From Labrenzia sp. OB1 (GTDB lineage Bacteria; Pseudomonadota; Alphaproteobacteria; Rhizobiales; Stappiaceae): 64,000 nucleotides of DNA. Made by a program: the position numbers and the translations under genes. The notes under the pieces are model-generated. The model was not told the origin of the DNA. It ran no database searches and worked only from the letters and a program-made list of their open reading frames with translations. Below are positions 8,507 through 20,702 of the stretch, one piece after another. Numbering within the stretch: position 1 is the first letter of the stretch; each line of letters starts with the position of its first letter. The stretch lies in the NCBI RefSeq assembly GCF_001624695.1, contig NZ_JSEP01000004.1, positions 124,001 to 188,000 on the forward strand, in the 5' to 3' direction.

Positions 8507-10063
8507 ATGACCGAGCCCCATCACTGCCGCAATCTTGTCCTGATCCTTGGGGATCAGCTGTCACCTGCGCTTTCCAGCCTGAAACGGGCGGATGCCGCCG
8601 TAGACCGGGTGCTGATGGTCGAGGTGATGGCGGAAGCGACCTATGTGCGCCATCACAAGAAGAAGATCGCCTTCCTGTTTTCCGCCATGCGCCATTTTGC
8701 CGAAAAGCTGCGCGCGAACGGGTGGACCGTCGATTATGTGACGCTCGACGAGGGCGGCAATTCCGGCAGCTTCAGCGGCGAAGTCGCCCGCGCCTGCCGG
8801 CGGCTCGCGCCGCAGCGGGTGCTGGTCACAGAGCCGGGCGAATGGCGCGTGCTGGAAGACATGAAGGGCTGGGCCGCCGACCTCCGCCTGCCCGTCGATA
8901 TCCTGACGGATACGCGCTTCATCTGTTCGCTCGCCGATTTCCGCGGCTGGGCCACCGGGCGCAAGCAGCTCAGGATGGAATATTTCTACCGGGAGATGCG
9001 CCGCAAGACCGGCCTGCTCATGGAGGCGGACAAACCGGTCGGCGGCCGCTGGAATTACGATGCCGACAACCGCAAACCGGCGAAAGCGGACCTGTTCATG
9101 CCCGCGCCGCAAGGGTTCCGGCCTGACAGGATCACCCGTGAGGTGCTCGATCTGGTCGCGGACCGCTTCGACGCGCATGTTGGCGCGCTGGAGCCTTTCT
9201 GGTTCCCGGTGACGCGGGATCAGGCAGAAGAGGCTTTCGATCATTTTCTGGCAACCGCCCTGGCGGAATTCGGCACCTATCAGGACGCCATGCTGAGCGG
9301 CGAGAAATTTCTCTTCCATTCCGTCCTGTCCGCCTGTCTCAACGCGGGCCTGCTCGACCCCTTGCAGCTCTGCCGCAAGGTAGAAGCTGCGTATCTGGAG
9401 GGGAAGGTGCCGCTGAATGCGGCGGAAGGCTATATCCGGCAGATCCTCGGTTGGCGGGAATATGTGCGCGGCATCTATTGGCTGAAGATGCCGTCCTACG
9501 CATCACAGAACGCGCTGGCGGCGGATCGGTCGCTGCCAGAGTTCTACTGGACGGGCGAAACGCGGATGCGTTGCGTCGGCGAAGCCATATCGCAGACGTT
9601 GGACGAGGCTTACGCCCATCATATCCAGCGGCTGATGGTCACCGGCAATTTCGCTCTGCTGGCAGGCGTAAGACCGCAGGAAGTTCATGAATGGTACCTG
9701 GCGGTCTATGCCGATGCCTACGAGTGGGTGGAGCTGCCGAACACGCTCGGCATGAGCCAGTTCGCCGATGGCGGTCTGCTCGCCTCAAAGCCTTACATGT
9801 CCGGTGGCAACTACATCAACCGGATGTCGGACTATTGCGGCGACTGCACCTATGATGTCCGTCAGCGCACCAGTCCTCAGGCCTGTCCCTTCAACGCGCT
9901 CTACTGGGATTTTCTCGATCGCAATGCGGCCGTTCTGAAAGGCAATCCCCGTCTGGGTCAGCCTTACGCCACGTGGTCGCGAATGGGGGCGGCAAAACAG
10001 GAGGAGTACAGAAAGAGCGCGGCCGATGTTCTGGCCCGGCTTGATTCCGGAGAGTTGGTTTGA
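8507..10063 (+). CDS. phrB: Fe-S bacterial cryptochrome/photolyase (PhrB / CryPro type)
   Basis: A 518-residue protein of the FeS-BCP branch, which repairs (6-4) photoproducts in DNA with FAD, a lumazine-type antenna and a 4Fe-4S cluster. Four cysteines are at residues 356, 444, 447 and 460; the C-x2-C-x12-C spacing and overall offset match the cluster ligands that I recall for Agrobacterium PhrB. The N-terminal Rossmann domain starts with LVLILGDQLSP. The FAD region holds GWREYVRGIYW and AHHIQRLMVTGNFALLAGV. The start at 8507 places the Rossmann strand at the usual distance, although the ribosome-binding site is weak. It is a stand-alone gene next to the tRNA boundary. Confidence 0.9.
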   Translation: MTEPHHCRNLVLILGDQLSPALSSLKRADAAVDRVLMVEVMAEATYVRHHKKKIAFLFSAMRHFAEKLRANGWTVDYVTLDEGGNSGSFSGEVARACRRLAPQRVLVTEPGEWRVLEDMKGWAADLRLPVDILTDTRFICSLADFRGWATGRKQLRMEYFYREMRRKTGLLMEADKPVGGRWNYDADNRKPAKADLFMPAPQGFRPDRITREVLDLVADRFDAHVGALEPFWFPVTRDQAEEAFDHFLATALAEFGTYQDAMLSGEKFLFHSVLSACLNAGLLDPLQLCRKVEAAYLEGKVPLNAAEGYIRQILGWREYVRGIYWLKMPSYASQNALAADRSLPEFYWTGETRMRCVGEAISQTLDEAYAHHIQRLMVTGNFALLAGVRPQEVHEWYLAVYADAYEWVELPNTLGMSQFADGGLLASKPYMSGGNYINRMSDYCGDCTYDVRQRTSPQACPFNALYWDFLDRNAAVLKGNPRLGQPYATWSRMGAAKQEEYRKSAADVLARLDSGELV

Positions 10064-10408
10064 AGTGTCCCTGAGGCGCGAGCGCCGGGCATCCGGGGTC
10101 GATAATCCGGAAGTTATTTAGGAAACCAAAAAAAAACGCGCAGCCAATAAGACTGCGCGAATAAAGTTACTGTGCACGTGGCCCCATCGACCACGGGCGC
10201 AACTCTACCGGCATCTTTCGAGAATGTCATTACCGTAAAATATTTTATTTTTTGATTCACCGTAATGCGACTGATCGTTATTCATACTGAGTTGCCTTTG
10301 AAACTAGTGAAATCTGCTATAAACAGCTGAAAAGTAAAGCTATATATGTATCGTTGAAAGAAATTGGGCCGTATCGGCGCGGTTCACCTGTCGCTCTTCG
10401 AGGTTCAA
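10064..10408. other. Intergenic region between convergent phrB and the RlpA-like gene
   Basis: This 345-bp AT-rich stretch contains no gene. It contains a minus-strand terminator (10128-10159) and a short hairpin (GTGG and CCAC arms near 10179-10194). The terminator lies 250 bp past the end of the RlpA-like gene, which leaves room for a long 3' UTR or a small RNA. Confidence 0.5.
10128..10159 (-). terminator. Rho-independent terminator, minus strand
   Basis: On the minus strand CGCGCAG, a 9-base loop and CTGCGCG are followed by nine T. It would end transcription coming from the RlpA-like gene or from an unannotated small RNA. Confidence 0.75.
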
Positions 10409-10825
10409 TTATTGGCAGTTTTCGCCATGATGTTTTCTGCTTTGAAAGGTTGTTCCGTCAATCTGTACACGCGTTACTCCCCTGCGGATGAAACCCAGTT
10501 TCTGTGCGGCGGCCCGGGTCACATCGATCACGCGTCCTCTGGAGTACGGTCCACGGTCGTTGATGCGCACGGTCACAAACTTGCCGTTCGCCAGATTGGT
10601 CACCTTGACCAGTGTGCCGAAAGGCAACGTCCGGTGAGCCGCGGTCATTCCGGAAGGGTCTGCGCGCTCGCCGCTCGCCGTGACGCCACCCAGCTTGTAC
10701 CAGGAAGCCTTGCCGCATTGCTGAAAGACGTCTGCCGAAGCCGGTGCGCCAGAACTGACGCAAAGCAATGCGAGAGCGCAAAGGACAGTCCCGTAGCGGG
10801 GGCGTGAACGGATTATGGAACGCAT
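10409..10825 (-). CDS. RlpA-like septal ring lytic transglycosylase family protein (double-psi beta-barrel)
   Basis: A 138-residue secreted protein. An N-terminal signal peptide (hydrophobic TVLCALALLCVSSGAPASA, residues about 12-30) is followed by one DPBB domain with KASWYKLGGVTASGE, AAHRTLPFGTLVKVTNL and VRINDRGPYSRGRVIDV, all hallmarks of RlpA. It is short and lacks the SPOR domain of full-length RlpA, so septal targeting through denuded peptidoglycan is not expected. Whether it is an active glycan-cleaving enzyme is unknown. Start 10825 puts the signal peptide at the terminus; the ORF extends further upstream without support. Confidence 0.8.
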   Translation of the reverse strand: MRSIIRSRPRYGTVLCALALLCVSSGAPASADVFQQCGKASWYKLGGVTASGERADPSGMTAAHRTLPFGTLVKVTNLANGKFVTVRINDRGPYSRGRVIDVTRAAAQKLGFIRRGVTRVQIDGTTFQSRKHHGENCQ

Positions 10826-11159
10826 TTTTGTCCCTATGAGCCGGAAATGTGCCGTGCCGGATGTGCATCCGGAATTATCAGCACTTTGGCTAACATCGGG
10901 CGCAGGCGCGTTTAAGACGAGAGCATGATCAAAATGTGGCGGCTTCTCAGGCCGCACAGGCCTGAAGAAAGTAAATAACTAAAATTTTACTCAATTTGTA
11001 TGATGAGAATTACATAATTCATTAGGTATAGACTTCCATAGATTTGTGGGTATTTAGGGATGCTCTCTATTCCCAAATAAACTGTGATAATAATCGGGCA
11101 TAATGCAGCGGCGCCGGTATCGAGTTCGCGCCTTCGGACATTTTTGAAAGGTCGGTCTG
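10826..11159. other. AT-rich divergent intergenic region
   Basis: This 334-bp stretch separates the RlpA-like gene and the GGDEF/EAL gene and should hold both promoters. A symmetric element GAATTACATAATTC (6-bp arms, 2-base spacer) lies at 11007-11020. No gene is seen. Confidence 0.45.
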
Positions 11160-13319
11160 GTGCAAGTCAGCCAACTGTTTACAGGTGGCCGGTGGAGGGA
11201 TTCCGTTCATCCGGAGTTACATACTTCCGCTGGGTTCCACGCCTCCCTTCTGGAAGTCTTGCCGCATGCTGCCGCATATGTTGCTCAGGACGGAAGCATT
11301 CTTGCGCGCAACGCCAGGCTGATGACGGTTTGTGCCACCCTTGGTGTCGAGGACTCCTCCGCCCGCCTCAGCGAGTTGTTGTCCGCCGAAAGCTGGAAGC
11401 GTTGTGAAACAGTCCTGTCGGCTGCTTTCAACGGTGTGCCGGCTGAAGCCAGCGGCCGCATGTCCGTCAAGTCCGGCGCCGCCTTTTGCAGAAACGTGAT
11501 CTGCACCTCCTTCCTGTCCCTTTCAAGGGACCGGCGTGCGGTGCTTGTCCAGTTCGACATGAATGAAGGCTCCCCGGAAGAGGTGCAGCCGGAACAAGCC
11601 CGGGGAATATCCCGAAAAGGTGTTCGGGAACACATATTGGAAATGCCGGAGGCGACACCGGTGAAGCCTGCCGTCCTTACGGATGTTTCCGGCAGCACGG
11701 CGCAGAATGAGTCTCTGCTGGATCATTTTCCCGATGATGTCGTGGTATTCGACGGCTCGGAGAGCCTTGAGGAAAAGGCCTTCTTGTTGCTTGAGGTCAT
11801 CGGCGGAGAGCATGAGGCGGAGGGGCTGGTGGACGCCCTGGCGGACCTCAAGAGCCGCCCGCCGCAAACGTTCTACATTCCGGAGAACCCCGGAAGCGAT
11901 CCGGCCGTTTATGAGACTGACCGCAAGAGTTGTGAAATCCGCCTGGTTCCATTGCCCGGACAGAAGGAGGGCAGCAGCGGTACCGTCAAGACGATGGCGA
12001 TCATCCGGCGGAATGTCGACTGCCCTCAAGAGGCTGCGGAAAACAGGCGCCTGGCCTACCTCGACCCGCTCACGGGTCTGGAAAACCGCAGGGCCTTCAC
12101 CAAGTCTCTCAAGCGGGAGCTGAAGCGCCTGGAGGCGGGGCCGCAAACAGGCCTTGCCGTTTTTTATATTGATCTGGACGAGTTCAAGAAGGTCAACGAT
12201 CACGGCGGTCACGATGTCGGCGACGACATGCTCTTACGTGTCGCGGCCTGTCTGACGCAGACCCTGGGCAAATTCGGTTCGGCGGCACGGATAGGCGGTG
12301 ACGAATTCGCCGGAATGCTGCCGGTGGCGTACAAGGAAGCGGCGCTTCAGGTCGCTGAAGAGATTCTCGAGGGTTTCGACCGGATACGGCTGGAAGTAAA
12401 AGAACGGATATTCACAATAGGCGGCTCCATCGGTATTGCATATGTCGATGGCGAAACACTGCTGCGGGATATCGATGCCTCCGTGCTCCTGGGCATAGCC
12501 GACCGGGCCTGCCTGCGCGGCAAACGGTTCGGCGGCCAGTCCGTACAGATCCACACCATGGACCCGGCCGAGGATCGGGAGCGCGCAATGGAACTGACCG
12601 CGCTGCCGGAACCGGGAAGCTTCCGTGCCAACGAACTCACACTTAGCTCCATGCCGATCATGCATCTGAAAAAGGGCAGGATCTTCGGGCGGGAGGTGCT
12701 GTTGCGCCTGCAGGGCGAGCGGGCGGGCGAATTGTCCTCGCGTGCCTGGATCAACGCGGCTGAAAGATCGGGTTTTATCGCTCAGGTCGATGCCTGGACG
12801 CTCGACAAGGTGCTCAACGCGGCGGACCGCCATTCGGCCCGGATGACCCTGACGATGAACGTCTCGGTGGACTCCGCGCGGGACCAGAATTTCCGCGAAG
12901 GCCTTCGCCAGCGTCTGTCGTCCAATCCGCTTCTGGCGTCGAAACTCTGTCTGGAGATCTCGGAGAGGGACTTTCTGCGCGAGCCGTCGACGGTCGAAGC
13001 CTTCTTCCGCTATGTGACGGATCTGGGTTGTCAGACGGCGATCGACGATTTCGCCGGGCATTGGCCGGTTCTGTCCCGGCTCACCGGGCTTCGCATTGTG
13101 TGGTTGAAACTGGAATCCGGTCTGACGCGGCAGGTGGCCGGATCTCCGGCGAAAGCGGCTATCCTGGCCGGACTGGTCAGGGCGGCGCATGAACTCGGCA
13201 TAAAGGTCGTGGCAAAACGAGTTGAAACGGCCGAGGAGGCCGATCTTCTCCGCTCGCTCGATATCGAGGCCGCGCAGGGCTATCTCTACGGAAAACCGGA
13301 GCCCTGGTCGGAAAGTTGA
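11160..13319 (+). CDS. GGDEF-EAL domain cyclic-di-GMP signalling protein with degenerate EAL
   Basis: A 719-residue cytosolic protein with no transmembrane segment. The N-terminal 290 residues are PAS-like sensory sequence. The GGDEF domain (about 300-460) has DPLTGLENRRAF and an intact RIGGDEF, so diguanylate cyclase activity is plausible; the RxxD inhibitory site is absent (KFGS in its place). The EAL domain (about 490-715) keeps EVLLR, NVS, EISE and IDDF. It has KLES where KLID is usual and AKRVET where AEGVET is usual, so a metal/catalytic Glu appears lost. I infer a cyclase or a c-di-GMP sensor rather than a phosphodiesterase. The start is GTG at 11160 with AAAGG upstream; it is not certain. 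Confidence 0.85.
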   Translation: MQVSQLFTGGRWRDSVHPELHTSAGFHASLLEVLPHAAAYVAQDGSILARNARLMTVCATLGVEDSSARLSELLSAESWKRCETVLSAAFNGVPAEASGRMSVKSGAAFCRNVICTSFLSLSRDRRAVLVQFDMNEGSPEEVQPEQARGISRKGVREHILEMPEATPVKPAVLTDVSGSTAQNESLLDHFPDDVVVFDGSESLEEKAFLLLEVIGGEHEAEGLVDALADLKSRPPQTFYIPENPGSDPAVYETDRKSCEIRLVPLPGQKEGSSGTVKTMAIIRRNVDCPQEAAENRRLAYLDPLTGLENRRAFTKSLKRELKRLEAGPQTGLAVFYIDLDEFKKVNDHGGHDVGDDMLLRVAACLTQTLGKFGSAARIGGDEFAGMLPVAYKEAALQVAEEILEGFDRIRLEVKERIFTIGGSIGIAYVDGETLLRDIDASVLLGIADRACLRGKRFGGQSVQIHTMDPAEDRERAMELTALPEPGSFRANELTLSSMPIMHLKKGRIFGREVLLRLQGERAGELSSRAWINAAERSGFIAQVDAWTLDKVLNAADRHSARMTLTMNVSVDSARDQNFREGLRQRLSSNPLLASKLCLEISERDFLREPSTVEAFFRYVTDLGCQTAIDDFAGHWPVLSRLTGLRIVWLKLESGLTRQVAGSPAKAAILAGLVRAAHELGIKVVAKRVETAEEADLLRSLDIEAAQGYLYGKPEPWSES

Positions 13320-13394
13320 CCCGTCTGCAAACAGACAGCCACAGCATCCCGGCCCTTCAGTGTCCGGAAGCCACAATCCGCTGTTGAGTGCCGG

Positions 13395-15857
<2,463 letters not shown>

Positions 15858-15979
15858 TCACCAATCGGTTTATCTTTATCCCCCCGTTATACGGGGTTCC
15901 GGCGGGCGTTCAACCGCGCGCGTTCCTCAGGCAAGCCAGCAAAGGGATTATGGTGGAAAACCACAAGAATCAGGCGGAT

Positions 15980-17128
15980 TTAAGGGGTCTTTTCCGTGCG
16001 GATCAAACGGCCGGTCCCATCCCTGATTTCGAATATTTCCGCCTCCTGCGGCAAAGCCTCGAAAAGCGCCTCGTCCGTCCCCGTCATGAACACCTGAACG
16101 CCGAGTGAATCGAGCTTGACGAACAGGGCCTCCCGGCGGTCCGGATCCAGATGGGCCGCTACTTCATCCAGCAGCAGAACAGGTGTCATGCCGGAGAGTT
16201 TCGCCGTCAGTTCCGCATGAGCCAGAATAAGCCCGATCAGGAGCGCCTTCTGCTCGCCGGTGGAGGACTGGGAGGCCGGCATGTTCTTGGCGGCGTGCAG
16301 AACTTTCAGGTCGCTCAGATGCGGTCCGTTCAGTGTGCGCCCCGCGGCGCGGTCACGCGTGCGTCCGTCGCGCAGCATGTGTCGGTAGACATCTTCGCGG
16401 TCGGCGGCGCTGAGACCGATCGTTTCGGCCTCGAACGCTCCTTCAAGCGCGACGGAGGCGTGCGGAAAGGGCAGGGCCTCGCCTGCCTGGTCCGAGATCA
16501 TCCGGCCAAGCAGGCCGACGGTTTCGCCCCTGGCGATGGAAACCGCCGTGCCGAGCTCGGCAACCTGCTGTTCAAGGGCGCCGAGAAAGGAATCCGACCC
16601 GCCCTGATCCAGAAGACGGTTGCGCTGACGCAAGGCGTTTTCGAAGTCGCCGACCCGGCGCCCGTGCGAGGGATCAATCGCCAGCGTCAGCCTGTCGAGA
16701 AAGCGGCGCCGGTCGGAACCGGGCCCGGTGAACAGGCCGTCCATGGCCGGCACAAGCCATAACACCCGCATGTAATCGAGGAGACTTTCCGAACCGCGCA
16801 CCTCCGTTCCGTCGATACGCACCTTGCGCCCGGCGGTGCCGGCGACGAGCCCGGTTCCGATCCGGGTTTCCATGCCGTCGAGCAGCACACTGGCCGCAAC
16901 GCTCCAGCTCCCGTCACCACCCAGGCGGGCAATGTCGGCCAGGGTGGCGCGGCGCAGGCCGCGGCCGGCGGTCAGAAACGAGATTGACTCAAGGATGTTG
17001 GTCTTGCCGGCACCGTTGGGCCCGACCAGAGCAGTCAGTTTCGCGCTGAGCGGCAGCGTCAGGGCGGCGTAGTTGCGGAAGCCGGTCAGGGACAGACGGG
17101 TCAGCTGCGCCGTCCGGAACTCTGTCAT
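15980..17128 (-). CDS. recF: DNA replication and repair protein RecF
   Basis: A 382-residue SMC-like ATPase that helps RecOR load RecA at gapped DNA. The N-terminal LSLTGFRNYAALTL and Walker A GPNGAGKTN (about 36-44) are clear, as is the ABC signature SSTGEQKALLIGLIL. The Walker B PVLLLDEVAAHLDPDRR lies near 320. Length is usual for the family. It lies 46 bp downstream of dnaN, and gyrB follows. Confidence 0.97.
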   Translation of the reverse strand: MTEFRTAQLTRLSLTGFRNYAALTLPLSAKLTALVGPNGAGKTNILESISFLTAGRGLRRATLADIARLGGDGSWSVAASVLLDGMETRIGTGLVAGTAGRKVRIDGTEVRGSESLLDYMRVLWLVPAMDGLFTGPGSDRRRFLDRLTLAIDPSHGRRVGDFENALRQRNRLLDQGGSDSFLGALEQQVAELGTAVSIARGETVGLLGRMISDQAGEALPFPHASVALEGAFEAETIGLSAADREDVYRHMLRDGRTRDRAAGRTLNGPHLSDLKVLHAAKNMPASQSSTGEQKALLIGLILAHAELTAKLSGMTPVLLLDEVAAHLDPDRREALFVKLDSLGVQVFMTGTDEALFEALPQEAEIFEIRDGTGRLIRTEKTP

Positions 17129-17174
17129 GAACCCACTTCCGCTTTTGAGCCGTCCGTGACCAGGGCTCCGGTCG

Positions 17175-18293
17175 TCAGACCCGCATCGGCATCAGGACGA
17201 ACAGGCAGTCCTCGACCGTGCTGTCCTGAATGAGCGTCGGCGATCCGGAATCCGCCAGCCGGAACAGGGCGGTATCGCTGCCGAGCTGATTGGCGATGTC
17301 GAGCAGGTAACGCGAGTTGAAGCCGATTTCCAGCGGCTCGGCGTCAAATTCGACCGCCAGTTCTTCCGTGGCGCTGCCGGAGTCCGGATTGTTTACGGTC
17401 AGCACCAGCCGGCCTTCACTCAGAGCGAGTTTCACGGCGCGGCCGCGTTCGGAGGAGATCGTCGAGACACGGTCCACGGCCTCCTTGAACTCGTCGCGGT
17501 CGACGCGCATTTCCTTGTCGTTGCCTTGCGGGATCACGCGGCCGTAGTCCGGGAAGGTGCCGTCGATCAGTTTTGACGTCAGAACCACGGATCCGGTTGT
17601 GATCCGGATCTTGGTGTCCGACAGTTCGATCTGCACATTGGTTTCCGGGTCTTCCAGAAGTTTCTGCATTTCGCCGACGGTCTTGCGCGGCACGATGATG
17701 CCCGGCATGCCGGCAGACCCGGAAGGAGCCGGCACTTCGGCCTGCGCCAGACGGTGACCGTCGGTGGCGACAGCACGGAACCGCTGGCCGTCCTGCGTGT
17801 CCACCGCGTGCAGGTAGATCCCGTTCAGATAGTAGCGGGTCTCTTCCGTGGAGATCGCAAACTGGGTCGTGTCGATCAGCTTGCGGATATCGGCGGCGGT
17901 CAGGGAAAAACCGTGACTGAAGTCGCCCGCGGTCAGGTCCGGGAAATCCGTTTCCGGCAGGATCTGCAGGGTGAATCTCGAGCGGCCGGCGCGGATTTCC
18001 AGCGTGGCGTTGTCGCTCGTGGTTTCAAGGACCACCTGCGAGCCATCGGGCAGTTTACGAACGATCTCGTAGAACATATGTGCCGGAACCGTTGTCGCTC
18101 CCGGCAGTTCGATCATCGCGGGAACGGATTCGACAATTTCCAGGTCAAGGTCCGTTGCCTTGAGGTTGATCGCACCGCCATCTGCGCGCAACAGGACGTT
18201 GGACAGGATGGGAATGGTATTCCGGCGCTCGACCACCCGGTGAACATGGGTCAAGGACTTGAGGAGGTCGGTCCGCTCGAGGGTCGCTTTCAT
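17175..18293 (-). CDS. dnaN: DNA polymerase III sliding clamp, beta subunit
   Basis: A 372-residue clamp that tethers DNA polymerase III. The N-terminus MKATLERTDLLKSL, VVERRNTIPILSNVLL, ATDGHRLAQ and the C-terminus VLMPMRV are diagnostic. Three repeated clamp domains fit the length. It sits between dnaA and recF, all on the minus strand. Confidence 0.97.
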   Translation of the reverse strand: MKATLERTDLLKSLTHVHRVVERRNTIPILSNVLLRADGGAINLKATDLDLEIVESVPAMIELPGATTVPAHMFYEIVRKLPDGSQVVLETTSDNATLEIRAGRSRFTLQILPETDFPDLTAGDFSHGFSLTAADIRKLIDTTQFAISTEETRYYLNGIYLHAVDTQDGQRFRAVATDGHRLAQAEVPAPSGSAGMPGIIVPRKTVGEMQKLLEDPETNVQIELSDTKIRITTGSVVLTSKLIDGTFPDYGRVIPQGNDKEMRVDRDEFKEAVDRVSTISSERGRAVKLALSEGRLVLTVNNPDSGSATEELAVEFDAEPLEIGFNSRYLLDIANQLGSDTALFRLADSGSPTLIQDSTVEDCLFVLMPMRV

Positions 18294-18625
18294 ACACTCG
18301 TTCCGTACTCATGAAACGCCGGGCAGAGCTGCCTGGCAAAAACTGGACAATTGGGCTCCGGTCGGGAGCGGGGTGGAAGACACTGCCCTTAACCGGGTTC
18401 AAAAGCAAGAGGCCGTCCGGTCCGATTTTGGTGGAATATCACACACTCTAAATCCGGGACCGATCAGCTTCTCCGCTTTCCTGCGCAGCCGCATCGAAAC
18501 AGGTTAATCCAGACTGTCGGGCGTTCGCAAGAGTGCGGTCGGGTTGCGCCGTTTCAAGTGTCGGAGCAACCCGCCTGTGGTCAGCCGGCCCGGGTCGTCT
18601 TGCCCGGGCCGCCAGAGGCTCGGAC
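18294..18625. other. dnaA-dnaN intergenic region
   Basis: This 332-bp gap should hold the dnaN promoter. It has a strong hairpin just past dnaA (next entry) and no gene. I found no perfect DnaA box in it. Confidence 0.5.
18587..18610 (-). terminator. Strong GC hairpin 16 bp past dnaA
   Basis: GGCCCGGG and CCCGGGCC arms with an 8-base loop form a perfect 8-bp stem just after the dnaA stop. No T-run follows, so it may slow or partly end transcription, or protect the 3' end. Confidence 0.45.
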
Positions 18626-20089
18626 CTAGGCGTCGAGCATACGCTTCAGCAGTTCAAGCTCCTGTGCAAGAGCGTAGTCCCCCCGGGCCAGCTCTTCGAT
18701 CTTCCGCACCGCGTGCAAAACTGTGGTGTGGTCTCTGTTTCCGAAACGGCGGCCGATTTCCGGAAGCGAGCGCGGTGTCATCACCTTGGCGAGATACATG
18801 GCGATCTGACGCGGGCGGACGATGGTCCGGGTCCTGCGTGCAGACAAAAGATCCGCCTTGGTGACGTTGTAATGTTTCGAGACCACCCGCTGGATGTCCT
18901 CGATCTTGACCCGGCGCGGCTCGCTGGAGCGCACCAGATCGCGAAGCGTCAACTCGGCCATTTCCTGGGTGATCGGCTGGTTGGTCAGCTGATTATGGGC
19001 GATCAGGCGGTTCAGGGCGCCTTCCAGATCGCGGCCGGAGGAGGCGACGTGACGGGCCACATAGTCAAGCACGCCTTCCGGCACCTCGAACTGCGGATAG
19101 GATTTGCGGGCGGCTGCCACGCGCGACACCAGAATGCTGCGGCGCAGGACGAAATCCGGTTCCTGGATGCCGACGACGAGGCCACCGGAAAGACGGGAGC
19201 GGACACGATCGTCCAGGGTGTCCAGTTCCGACGGGGCGCGGTCCGCGGCCACGATGACCTGGCGCGCGCCGTCGATCAGCGCGTTAAGCGTATGGCAGAA
19301 TTCCTGCTGAACCTGTTTGCCGTGCAGGAACTGCATGTCATCGATCAGGAGCAGGTCGATGGTGCGCAGTGTGTCCTTGAAAGCCAGGGCCGACTGGGAC
19401 TTCAGCGCAGCGACAAACTTGTACATGAAGTGCTCGGCGGTCAGGTAGAGCACCTTCCGGCCGCCTGCCCGTGCCTTCGCGGCGACAGCCTGCATCAGGT
19501 GGGTCTTGCCCAGACCGACGGCCGCATGAAGGTAAAGCGGATTGAACGTGACCGGCCCGCCCGAAGCAACCTGCCGGGCCGCGGCCAGCGCAAGATTGTT
19601 GGATTCGCCCTCGACAAAGGTATCGAACGTGTATTTCGGATCGAGCGAGGCGCCCTGGAGAACATCGCGAGGCGTGTCGCCACCGGTGTCGCCACGGCCC
19701 AGGGCAGCCGTCGCTGCTTGTGCACGTGTCACTTGAGAGGCTTCGGCAAGCGTATCCGCTGCAGCCGGCTTCGAACCGGAAGGCAAGGCAAGGCTCGGCT
19801 GGGATACCGGCACCTGACGGGGCCTGATGGCGCCGCGGACCGTCAGCTCGATGCGGTGAACGTTGTCACATTCACGCTGCCACAGTCCCATCAGCTGATC
19901 GTTGTAATTGTTCTGAATCCACTGTTTGAGAAATCTGGTGGGAACGGACAGGCGCACAGTGCCGTCCTGATGTTCTTCCAGATCTACACGTGCAAACCAG
20001 CTGGTGAAGACGTCATCGCCCAATTGCGCGCGAAGATGTTTCTTGACACGCTTCCATTGTTCCGAGCCACCTGCCTCCTGAACCTGCAT
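18626..20089 (-). CDS. dnaA: Chromosomal replication initiator DnaA
   Basis: A 487-residue AAA+ initiator that opens oriC. Domain I starts with [23 protein letters not shown] low-complexity linker (about 90-145) follows. The AAA+ core has [22 protein letters not shown] and the arginine-finger region. The DNA-binding domain ends with the DnaA signature [20 protein letters not shown] and a short tail. Length is typical for alphaproteobacteria. Two small hairpins lie in its leader (20153-20188). Confidence 0.97.
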   Translation of the reverse strand: MQVQEAGGSEQWKRVKKHLRAQLGDDVFTSWFARVDLEEHQDGTVRLSVPTRFLKQWIQNNYNDQLMGLWQRECDNVHRIELTVRGAIRPRQVPVSQPSLALPSGSKPAAADTLAEASQVTRAQAATAALGRGDTGGDTPRDVLQGASLDPKYTFDTFVEGESNNLALAAARQVASGGPVTFNPLYLHAAVGLGKTHLMQAVAAKARAGGRKVLYLTAEHFMYKFVAALKSQSALAFKDTLRTIDLLLIDDMQFLHGKQVQQEFCHTLNALIDGARQVIVAADRAPSELDTLDDRVRSRLSGGLVVGIQEPDFVLRRSILVSRVAAARKSYPQFEVPEGVLDYVARHVASSGRDLEGALNRLIAHNQLTNQPITQEMAELTLRDLVRSSEPRRVKIEDIQRVVSKHYNVTKADLLSARRTRTIVRPRQIAMYLAKVMTPRSLPEIGRRFGNRDHTTVLHAVRKIEELARGDYALAQELELLKRMLDA

Positions 20090-20152
20090 GTTATCTGCCT
20101 CCTGTCTTCGGTGAAGAACCGTCCGCCACAGCCGTTCTTCTACCTACGCCTT

Positions 20153-20188
20153 GCCGCTTTTGCGGCTTTATATTGTCCCTTTTGGGAC
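20153..20188 (-). promoter_or_regulatory. Two tandem tetraloop hairpins upstream of dnaA
   Basis: GCCGC-TTTT-GCGGC (20153-20166) and GTCCC-TTTT-GGGAC (20175-20188) lie 64-99 bp upstream of the dnaA start. On the minus strand both have AAAA loops, with a TATAAAG-like stretch between them that could be a -10 element. Their role is unknown. Confidence 0.35.
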
Positions 20189-20246
20189 GGTTATAGTTTT
20201 GGCTGCGGGAAATCTCCCGTTGCCCGTTGCCCACCTGAGCGGGTAA

Positions 20247-20702
20247 CTAGTTTTGAATCCAGGGCAGCCCGGCCGCTTTCCAACCGGAGCTGACGCCGCG
20301 ATGACTGTCTGCATCGAGCGGGCCTTCAAAACCATCGGAAATATTGAAGCACCGGGTGTAGCCGGCTTCAGTCAGGGCTATCGCCGCCGCCTGACTCCGG
20401 GCACCGGAGCGGCAGAGAAAATAGATTGGCGCGTTTTGGTCAAGCCCTTTTTTGACCAGAGTGTCGGAAATCTTCGTCACAAAATCCGGATCGGGTCCGG
20501 AGGACGGGAAACTCTGCCATTCCGCCAGAATGGCTTCCTTCCCGATCGGGCGTAGATCGGGCACGCCGACAAAAGCCCATTCCGCTTGCGTGCGAACGTC
20601 CACAAGGGTCGCGTCCTTAGAATTGGACAGCTCGTTGAAAGCCTCCAACACTTCGACGTTTCCAGCGTAGCCACCGACAAAATGCACTATTACCCCCTTC
20701 AA
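20247..20702 (-). CDS. Rhodanese-like domain protein
   Basis: A 151-residue single-domain rhodanese. The active-site loop is CRSGARS, so a catalytic Cys is present and sulfur transfer or persulfide chemistry is likely; the substrate is unknown. The pattern GYAGNVEVLEAFNEL, LVDVRTQAEWAFVGVPDL is typical of this alphaproteobacterial family. It lies between rpsT and dnaA on the same strand. Confidence 0.88.
   Translation of the reverse strand: MKGVIVHFVGGYAGNVEVLEAFNELSNSKDATLVDVRTQAEWAFVGVPDLRPIGKEAILAEWQSFPSSGPDPDFVTKISDTLVKKGLDQNAPIYFLCRSGARSQAAAIALTEAGYTRCFNISDGFEGPLDADSHRGVSSGWKAAGLPWIQN

Noticed and set aside
18533-20293. 586-residue open frame opposite dnaA
   Set aside because: Antisense shadow of dnaA, no motifs.
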